Made by a program: the position numbers and the translations under genes
In this document: one piece after another, positions 1 through 6,800 of the stretch
Numbering within the stretch: the first letter of the stretch is position 1
Layout of the letters: each line of letters opens with the position of its first letter
DNA from: Chitinophagales bacterium
Lineage (GTDB): Bacteria; Bacteroidota; Bacteroidia; Chitinophagales; UBA10324
NCBI GenBank assembly: GCA_026786335.1
Contig: JAJAYG010000076.1
Span: 1 to 6,990, forward strand
Direction: 5' to 3'
DNA length: 6,990 bases
Notes under the pieces: generated by a model
Databases searched by the model: none
Told to the model about the DNA's origin: nothing
What the model saw: only the letters and a program-made list of their open reading frames with translations

Positions 1-390
1 AATGAGCGCATTGCACGCAATGAATTTGTGGAGTGGCAAGAGGTGTACCATGGTAATTTTTACGGAACTTTAATTTTGGAGATGGAGAAATTATGGGAGC
101 AGGGAAAAATTGTTTTGTTCGATGTAGATGTTCAGGGTGCAATTAATCTCAAGAAAAAATTCCCGGCCCAAACCCTTACTGTTTTTATTAAACCACCTTC
201 GGCACAAATATTATTTGAGCGGCTTCACAGTCGCGGAACCGACCCTGCTGATAAGATCGAAGAAAGAATAAGCAAAGCAAAACATGAATTGGAACTCGAG
301 GAGAAATTTGATCATGTAATTGTTAATGACAATTTGAGAAAAGCACTTTTAGAATCTGAGGAAATCGTAAACCAGTTTATAAGCGCTTAG
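1..390 (+). CDS. gmk: Guanylate kinase, C-terminal part (5' end cut by window edge)
   Basis: Guanylate kinase transfers phosphate from ATP to GMP or dGMP to give (d)GDP, in cytoplasmic purine nucleotide metabolism. The frame is open from base 1 and gives 129 residues before a TAG stop at 388-390. A GTG at position 28 is internal, because conserved family sequence precedes it. Visible family motifs, numbered by window codon: the GMP-binding FVEW..VYHGNFYGT stretch (9-23), the Walker-B-like DVDVQGA (41-47) with the Asp that contacts GMP, IKPPS (63-67), the lid RLHSRGTD (74-81) with arginines expected to contact phosphates, and FDHVIVND (103-110). The order and spacing match E. coli and yeast guanylate kinases as I recall them. 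The N-terminal P-loop and roughly 60-70 residues are missing only because the window starts there. The C-terminus looks intact. No terminator hairpin is evident in the 154 bp before the next gene. Confidence 0.96.
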   Translation, partial: NERIARNEFVEWQEVYHGNFYGTLILEMEKLWEQGKIVLFDVDVQGAINLKKKFPAQTLTVFIKPPSAQILFERLHSRGTDPADKIEERISKAKHELELEEKFDHVIVNDNLRKALLESEEIVNQFISA

Positions 391-544
391 AATATTTTCG
401 GCGCCATAATGAACCAAGCTAATTGACAATTCGTATTTATTAATTACCGTTTTGCATTTATTCTTTGCTCATAAAAGAATAATGAATGAAATTCGCTAAA
501 TATTTTATAATTAATTCGTACATCTAAAAACTAAAATCAATACC

Positions 545-3500
545 ATGAATTTAAAAGCTACAAGAATTTTCATTGCCCATATTCTTATCTTATTGGCAGT
601 ATCAACTGCTGTTGTAAATGCGCAGGCACCACAAATAAAATGGGCAAAGTGCTATGGTGGCACCAGCACCGATAAAGCTTATGATGTAAACAATACTGCT
701 GATGGCGGTAATATTTTATGTGGTAGCACAACATCATCTGATGGCGACATTACCGAAAATAAAGGCGGCACTGATGCCTGGGTTGTAAAAACCGATGCCG
801 ACGGAAATATTGTTTGGCAAAAGACTTATGGAGGCAGCGGCGACGATTGGTTTAAATCAATAATTCCACTTGCAGCAGGTGGTTATATGGCATGCGGTGC
901 AACCAATTCAACCGATGGTGATATAGATTCAAGTCATGGCGCACTCGATTTTTGGATTGTGAAATTGGATGCTTCGGGAAATATAATTTGGTCTGATACA
1001 TATGGCGGTTCTTCTGATGAAGCCGGGAATGATATCACCAGCAGCGCAGATACCGGATTTGTTGCAGTCGGATATACCTTCTCTGCCGATGGGCAAATAA
1101 GCGAGTATAAGGATGGAGGTGATGGCTGGTTAGTTTTCATAAATGCTAATGGAGATTTATTAAAACAGAAAACAAAAGGCGGAAAAGATTACGATGAATT
1201 TTATTCAGTATCGGGTACCCAAAACGGCGGCTACATTGTTGCCGGAAAAACTTTTTCGAGCAGCGGAACCGTGAGCGGAAATCACGGCGGCTCCGATGCG
1301 TGGATTGCACGACTGAGCAAGCAGGGAACAGAGCAATGGAATGTTTTGTATGGCGATACTGCCAATGATGGTGCATTTGATGCAAAAGAAAATGAGAATG
1401 GGAATTTTGTGGTTAGCGGATGGTTTGAAAACGGAAGCGATCTTAATTCATGGCTCTATGAAACAAACAGCTCCGGCGGCTTTGTTTCAGGTAGCACCCA
1501 TGGTGGTAATGGAATTGAAGAAGCAGGAACCTTGTTAGAAACCGGACCTACCTCTTATACAATTGCAGCTTCATCATTTTCAGATATTTCAGGCGATAAA
1601 GATTGCCATTTGGGGGATGAGGATTTATGGTTTTATAATTCAGAACTCGGTGGCCCCATCAACTGGCAGAAGTGTATGGGCGGAACTGCACAAGATCACT
1701 CTTCGAGAGCTTTAACAGCACTTGATGGGACTATTGCTGTTTGTGGCTACACTAACTCAACCGACCTTGATGTTGTTGGTAATCATGGTGATTTTGATTT
1801 CTGGTTAGTGAAACTTGCCAGTGGTTGCGATGTTACCGCAGCTTTCAATTCTACAGTAAACGGACCGAGTGCTTCATTCACCAATACCTCATTCGATGCT
1901 TCAACTTTTTACTGGACATTTGGTGATGGTACTTCATCTACTTCAATTAATCCAACTCATGCCTATTCAGCCGAAGGAACTTACACAGTCTGCTTAATTG
2001 CATCAAGTGCCTGCAAGTCTGATACTACCTGTAATGAAATAACTATTACTTGTGTTCCGGCAACTGCAGACTTTACATACTCAGCGAATTATACTTCTGT
2101 AGCTTTTTCATCTACCGATCTCAATGCTACTTCATGGTCTTGGAATTTCGGAGATACCAGTACTTCAACGTTACAAAATCCGGTTCACGATTATTTATTG
2201 AACGGAACTTACGAAGTGTGTTTAATCGCTTCAAACTTTTGTTCGTCTGATACTTTTTGTCAAACCATTTTTGTGGAGTGTGAACCGGTAGTTGCAAACT
2301 TCACTTATGTGATATCAGGAAATACAGTAACTTTTACATCAACCGGTACAGATGCCACCGAATGGAAATGGAAATTTGGTGACAGCTTTAATTCCAATCA
2401 ACAAAACCCAACTCATACTTATGCCGATACCGGTGTGTACTCGGTGTGCTTAACTGCTTTTAATAATTGCCTAAGTGATACGCTCTGCGTTGATATACAT
2501 GTGGGATGCGAGCCTATTGTTGGAAATTTTAGCTCGACTGCAAATGGTCTCTCCATTTCATTTGCCGATCAATCGGTAAATGCAACAACATGGAGCTGGA
2601 CTTTTGGTGATGGCGGCACTTCAACTGAACAAAATCCTACACACGTGTATGCTACGTCGGGAAATTATGAAGTCTGTCTTGCTGCTTCTAATATTTGTTC
2701 CGCAGATACTGTTTGCACTACCGTTGTTGTACAATGCCCTGCACTTAATCCGGCCTTTTCTTATGTGATAAATGTATATAATGTTTCCTTCACCGATCAA
2801 TCTAACGGAGCTACAACCTGGAATAGGAGCTTTGGTGACGGAGCAACCTCAACAGAGCAAAATCCATCACACACATATTCAACAGCAGGAGCTTTTAATG
2901 TTTGTTTAACAGTGAACAATGTTTGTTCAGAAGCAATCGTGTGCAACGAGATTGGTGTTGAATGCCCTGCTATCACTGCATTTTTTGAATACGCTGCCGA
3001 TGCACAGTCTGTAATATTTGATGACCTTTCATCAGGCGCTACTTCATGGAACTGGACTTTTGGAGATGGAGGTTCAGCTACAACTCAAAATACAAATCAC
3101 ACATACGCAAACGGTGGTACTTACAATGTATGTTTGATTGTAAGCAATGGATGCAGCAGTGATACTGCATGTTCAGTGATTCAGATCGAATGTTTACCAT
3201 TTGCAGCCAATTATGATTTTACACAAGATGCAAACACTGTTCAGTTTACCGATGTGTCGGGCACAGCAATTTCATGGTCATGGAATTTTGGTGATGGCGG
3301 AACTTCAACTGAGCAGAATCCATCATACACTTATGCTGCAAACGGAATTTATGTTGCCTGCCTTACTGCAAGCGATGGTTGTTCGAGTAATGAATATTGC
3401 GATACGGTTGAAATCATTGGTGTTGCAATTACTTCTTTAAATGGAAATGAAAACAACTTAACTGTTTTCCCTAATCCTTTGAACGATAACGCAACAATTT

Positions 3501-3703
3501 CTTTTGAACTTAATGCGAATTCTAAAGTAGAAATTAGTTTGAATGATGTTGCTGGAAGATTGATCAAGTTGTTGTTGAATGAAAATTTAAGTGCAGGAAA
3601 TCATACTGTTTCTTTTAACAGAAATAATTTGGCAGCCGGAGTTTACCTGATTCAAGTTAAAGAAGCAGGAGCAATGGTGATTAAAAGAATAGTGATTGAA
3701 TAA
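545..3703 (+). CDS. Secreted protein: seven-repeat propeller-like region, seven PKD domains, T9SS type A sorting domain
   Basis: This complete 1052-residue protein is exported by Sec and then very probably by the T9SS to the cell surface or medium. Residues 1-26 are a signal peptide: basic start, hydrophobic core IFIAHILILLAV, likely cleavage after VNA26. Residues ~31-425 hold seven ~58-residue repeats built on YGG, 'NHGG-DAW' and 'GNIVW' motifs, probably a seven-bladed beta-propeller. Residues 428-959 are seven PKD domains, each ~76 residues, with the FGD phenylalanine at 459, 535, 611, 687, 763, 839 and 915. Residues ~972-1052 are a type A sorting domain (FPNP 975-978, GVYLIQV 1032-1038, final KRIVIE). 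The ATG at 545 is the only in-frame ATG after the TAA at 512-514. No Shine-Dalgarno precedes it; the leader is A-rich, as is usual in Bacteroidota. No enzyme domain is seen, so an adhesive or structural role is inference and the ligand is unknown. A terminator follows, then a tandem paralog. Confidence 0.95.
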   Translation: MNLKATRIFIAHILILLAVSTAVVNAQAPQIKWAKCYGGTSTDKAYDVNNTADGGNILCGSTTSSDGDITENKGGTDAWVVKTDADGNIVWQKTYGGSGDDWFKSIIPLAAGGYMACGATNSTDGDIDSSHGALDFWIVKLDASGNIIWSDTYGGSSDEAGNDITSSADTGFVAVGYTFSADGQISEYKDGGDGWLVFINANGDLLKQKTKGGKDYDEFYSVSGTQNGGYIVAGKTFSSSGTVSGNHGGSDAWIARLSKQGTEQWNVLYGDTANDGAFDAKENENGNFVVSGWFENGSDLNSWLYETNSSGGFVSGSTHGGNGIEEAGTLLETGPTSYTIAASSFSDISGDKDCHLGDEDLWFYNSELGGPINWQKCMGGTAQDHSSRALTALDGTIAVCGYTNSTDLDVVGNHGDFDFWLVKLASGCDVTAAFNSTVNGPSASFTNTSFDASTFYWTFGDGTSSTSINPTHAYSAEGTYTVCLIASSACKSDTTCNEITITCVPATADFTYSANYTSVAFSSTDLNATSWSWNFGDTSTSTLQNPVHDYLLNGTYEVCLIASNFCSSDTFCQTIFVECEPVVANFTYVISGNTVTFTSTGTDATEWKWKFGDSFNSNQQNPTHTYADTGVYSVCLTAFNNCLSDTLCVDIHVGCEPIVGNFSSTANGLSISFADQSVNATTWSWTFGDGGTSTEQNPTHVYATSGNYEVCLAASNICSADTVCTTVVVQCPALNPAFSYVINVYNVSFTDQSNGATTWNRSFGDGATSTEQNPSHTYSTAGAFNVCLTVNNVCSEAIVCNEIGVECPAITAFFEYAADAQSVIFDDLSSGATSWNWTFGDGGSATTQNTNHTYANGGTYNVCLIVSNGCSSDTACSVIQIECLPFAANYDFTQDANTVQFTDVSGTAISWSWNFGDGGTSTEQNPSYTYAANGIYVACLTASDGCSSNEYCDTVEIIGVAITSLNGNENNLTVFPNPLNDNATISFELNANSKVEISLNDVAGRLIKLLLNENLSAGNHTVSFNRNNLAAGVYLIQVKEAGAMVIKRIVIE
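635..1819 (+). repeat. Seven degenerate ~58-residue YGG-type repeats (propeller-like), first paralog
   Basis: Within the 545-3703 gene, residues ~31-425 form seven repeats. The YGG-equivalent motif sits at residues 37 (YGG), 95 (YGG), 153 (YGG), 211 (KGG), 269 (YGD), 319 (HGG) and 378 (MGG), a step of 58 residues except 50 for the fifth repeat and 59 for the sixth. A typical unit has YGGSGDD, then a strand such as GGYMACGAT, then a D/NxHGG-DAW motif, then DASGNIIW. Strand motifs ending in Trp occur at 91, 149, 265 and 374. A similar IKW at 31-33 precedes the first repeat and nothing equivalent follows the last. That would fit a ring in which the N-terminal strand completes the final blade. 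The unit resembles SBBP-like propeller repeats of the YGGSGDD type. The fold itself is inferred. Confidence 0.75.
1826..3421 (+). repeat. Seven tandem PKD-domain repeats (228-bp period), first paralog
   Basis: Residues 428-959 of the first secreted protein are seven head-to-tail PKD domains (immunoglobulin-like beta sandwiches common in extracellular proteins). The FGD phenylalanines are exactly 76 residues (228 bp) apart throughout. A typical unit runs: Cys at the linker, ADFTYS, a strand ending in FTD, ATSWSWNFGDG, TSTEQNPTHTY, GTYEVCL, SN.CSSDT.C, then IxVxC, which begins the next unit. Linker cysteines fall at 428, 503, 579, 655, 731, 807 and 883. Deviations: repeats 2 and 3 read FGDT and FGDS instead of FGDG, and repeat 5 has Arg in place of the second Trp (WNRSFGDG; AGG instead of TGG at 2825-2827). 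Every repeat keeps all four cysteines. The last one ends in Gly959 where the next linker Cys would be. Confidence 0.93.
3458..3703 (+). other. Type A T9SS C-terminal sorting domain (coding segment)
   Basis: The last ~81 residues of the first secreted protein (972-1052) match the Por secretion-tail family (TIGR04183 type). They show LTVFPNPLND at the start, a strand ISFEL, VEISLNDVAGRLIK in the middle, an AGNHTVSF strand, LAAGVYLIQV, and a terminal VIKRIVIE. In characterised T9SS cargo this domain directs passage across the outer membrane and is usually removed, often with attachment of the mature protein to the cell surface. It is joined to the last PKD domain by a short linker (IIGVAITSLNGNE). 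Confidence 0.93.
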
Positions 3704-3721
3704 TTATTTTGAATGAGAATT

Positions 3722-3759
3722 TAAAAAACTCCGGCTAATAAAATCGCCGGAGTTTTTTA
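3722..3759 (+). terminator. Strong intrinsic terminator after the first secreted protein gene
   Basis: A perfect 14-bp inverted repeat has arms 3722-3735 and 3746-3759 around a 10-base AT-rich loop. The inner stem is ACTCCGGC/GCCGGAGT and the right arm runs into TTTTTT at 3753-3758. The stop codon lies 19 bp upstream. Because the left arm carries AAAAAA, the structure could also work on the opposite strand, but no - strand gene is seen. It implies that the downstream paralog needs its own promoter in 3760-3895. That interval is non-coding and holds no promoter I can call with confidence. Confidence 0.9.
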
Positions 3760-3895
3760 TATCTACAGAATTTTAAATAACAAAGAGGTTACGTTTTTCA
3801 TTGCCAAGAATAATTGTGGTTTCTTTGTGCAGCAACATCGGTTAAACACCCGAATTATTTTTTGGTTGATTTATTTTCAACTCATTACTATTTAA

Positions 3896-6800
3896 ATGAA
3901 ACAAGTAAAATTTTGCTGCACATTATTTCTGGTTTTCTTTTTCCTGAAAACCGCTGCTCAATTCGCACCGGGCGCAGAGTGGGATCATTGCATACCCAAC
4001 GCATCAATTAAATCTTCGGCAAAGGTTTCAGATAGTTTATTCGCTGTTGCATTCGAAACAAAAACTTGTAATGATTCAACTGCCATTGGCATCAGGGAAT
4101 ACAACAGCGAAGGTGAAATGATGTGGGAAAGAAAATTTATTCCTGAAGTATTGCAATCCAACCATGTCTTTTCAATTCAAAAGATACAAACAGGTTTTAT
4201 TCTTGCCGGAAGCATAGTTACTCCCGATTCTTCTTTCAATTGCATTTTTAAAACCGACAGCGAAGGCAATCTTATTTGGCAAAAGAAATTTTTCTGCGAT
4301 ACACTTCATGCACCTGTTACAGGAAAAATAATTGAGTTGAGTGATGGAAAATTCCTGTTCACCGGTTCAACTTACACATCACGGCTTTCAGAAGTTTTGG
4401 TAATGAAACTAAATTCAACAGGAGATTTGATCTGGCAAAAAACTTTTGGCGGCTCGCTGTTTGATTTTGGCAGAGATGTAACAGTTATTTCAAATGGAAA
4501 CTATGCTGTTGCAGCAACTGCCGGCTCAAGTGATTTTGATGTAACAGGATATCATGGAGTAAATGATGCATGGTTGCTCATGCTCGATACTGCAGGTACG
4601 GTGCAATGGAAAAAAACTTTCGGCGGCTTGTATAATGATGAACCTAAATCAATCGTGGCTTCTGGTAACGGATTTATTGTCTCAGGCATCAGTGAAAGTG
4701 ATGATGGTGATTTAAATGATCATCATGGAAGCATTAGCTATTTCGACTTTATCGCTTTTAAGATGGATGTTAACGGAACAGTTCTCTGGAAACATTCTTA
4801 TGGAGGAATGCTCGACGATTTTTCGTCGCAAATGATTGCACTTGATGATGGTAACTTTTTACTTACCGGAAATTCATATTCTAACAATGGAGATGTTAAT
4901 GATCACCACGGCGAAACAATTTACAATGATCAGTGGAGCATTAAAATTTCAACCGGCGGAACAACAATCTGGAAAAAAAGTACAGGCGGCACAGGAGACG
5001 ATTGGAGCAATTGTGTTGCCGCACTCGACTCCAATAATTTTATTATTGCCGGTGGAAGTATATCAAAAGATGGCGATCACACCGAAGCTTGTTTTACAAA
5101 TGAATGCCATGTAATTAATGGCGGATGGTTAGTAAAACTTAATGAGCATTGCGCTTCATTTCCATATTCAAATTTTTCTTATTCGCAAAGCGAAAAAACT
5201 TTTTCATTCAGCAATCAATCAACCAATGCGCAGAGTTACTTATGGGATTTTGGTGATGGATATACAAGTGTATCATATAATCCTACACACACCTATGCCT
5301 ATAGTGGCGTATACAATGTTTGCCTTACTGCAATTGATATCTGCTCTTCAAAAACATATTGTGTAACTGTAATTACCTGTGCCGTTCCTGTGGCTTCATT
5401 CAATATTTTTTATTTGGGAAATGAAGTTCAGTTTACAAATACAACCGCAAATGCCGCAACATTCAACTGGGATTTTGGTGATGGAACTTTTTCTGTTGAA
5501 GAAAACCCGTTGCACATTTACACGGCAAACGGAAGTTATATAGTTGCGCTCACCATTACTGATTCATGCGATCAACAGAGTATTGCAATTGACACCGTAA
5601 ACACTTGCAATGGTTTCGTAAGTGATTTTAGTTTTACTGCGAATGGAAATATTTTGAGTTTCACTGATCTCACTTTGGGATTGCCTGTTTCGTGGAGCTG
5701 GGATTTTGGTGATGGAAATTTTTCAACCGATCAAAATCCTGTTCACACATTTTTAGCAGGGAATTATAATGTTTGCCTCACCGTATCAATTGATGGATGC
5801 GCACCGCAAACAATTTGTAAATCAATTGATGTTTGCCAGCCGGTAGTTGAAAACAGTTTTTCATCATCAGCAAATTTTACCACTGTTTCATTTACCGATT
5901 TGTCGGAATTTGCAACATCATGGAATTGGGATTTTGGTGATGGAAATTTTTCTGCCGAGCAAAACCCTTCACACACCTATTTGCAAGGTGGTACTTATAC
6001 TGTTTGCGAAATTTTTTCCAATGCATGCAACAGCGATACTGTTTGTGAAATCATTAATGTAGAGTGTTTTCCGCTTGATGTAAATTTTAGTTATGTAGAA
6101 AATGCACTCAATGTTGCCTTCAACGATCTTGCAATTGATGCAACAACTTGGGAATGGAATTTTGGTGACGGAAATGCTTCTTCACTGCAAAATCCTTCAC
6201 ACAATTTTGCAGCACCCGGAACTTTTGTTGTTTGCGAAATTGCTTTTAACCCTTGTAGCAGCGATACTATTTGCCAGAACATTACTGTTAAGTGTGCGCC
6301 GCTTATTGCAGATTTTAGTTTTGCATCCAATGGTCTCAGTGTAACATTTACCGATCTCTCGGTTAGTGCAACATCATGGGATTGGAATTTTGGTGATGGC
6401 AATATTTCTGCCGAGCAAAATCCAACACATATTTTTTCGGCTCCGGGAATATACACCGTGTGCGTAATAATATTTAACTACTGCGGCACCGATACCATTT
6501 GCAAAGAGGTGGAAGTAAAGTGTGCGACTCTTTATTCTGCATTTAGTTTTATACCAAATGACCTCTCTGTATCATTCACCGATTTTTCATTGAATGCTAC
6601 AACATGGCAATGGAGTTTTGGTGATGGAAATTTTTCTGCTGAACAAAATCCAACGCACAATTATTTATCTGCCGGTGATTTTAATGTTTGCCTTACAGCA
6701 AGTGATGGTTGCAGCAGTGATGATACGTGCACAATCATTCATGTAAACTGCCCTGCCTTTGTTGCATCATTTAGTTTTCTGCAATCGAACGACACTGCAT

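Noticed and set aside
423..454. Possible promoter before the upstream secreted protein: TTG at 423-425 and TACCGTTTTG at 445-454, about 19 bp apart
   Set aside because: The second element only roughly fits the Bacteroidota -7 consensus TAnnTTTG, and the TTGACA at 423-428 has no TATAAT at sigma70 spacing. In AT-rich DNA such partial matches are expected by chance.
3790..3818. TACGTTTT (3790-3797) and TAATTGTG (3811-3818) as -7 elements for the downstream gene
   Set aside because: Each is one base off TAnnTTTG, and neither has a TTTG at the right distance upstream. A promoter must lie here or nearby but cannot be pinned down by eye.
3901..3960. Lipoprotein signal in the downstream protein (Cys7-Cys8)
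   Set aside because: The cysteines lie before the hydrophobic core and not at its end in an L-x-x-C lipobox; an ordinary signal peptide with cleavage near TAA-Q fits better.
3814..4011. A 65-codon frame spanning the intergenic region and the start of the downstream gene
   Set aside because: It overlaps the signal peptide and first repeat of the well-supported gene at 3896 in another frame and shows no recognisable domain.
2050..6456. Many open frames of 60-120 codons overlapping the PKD arrays in other frames and on the - strand, several with similar proteins (for example recurrent GFCSAE.FPSPK on the - strand at 5764-5976 and 6091-6456)
   Set aside because: They recur because the underlying DNA repeats every 228 bp. 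Their mutual similarity mirrors the PKD motif read out of frame, and the PKD frame itself has clear domain structure and a signal peptide.
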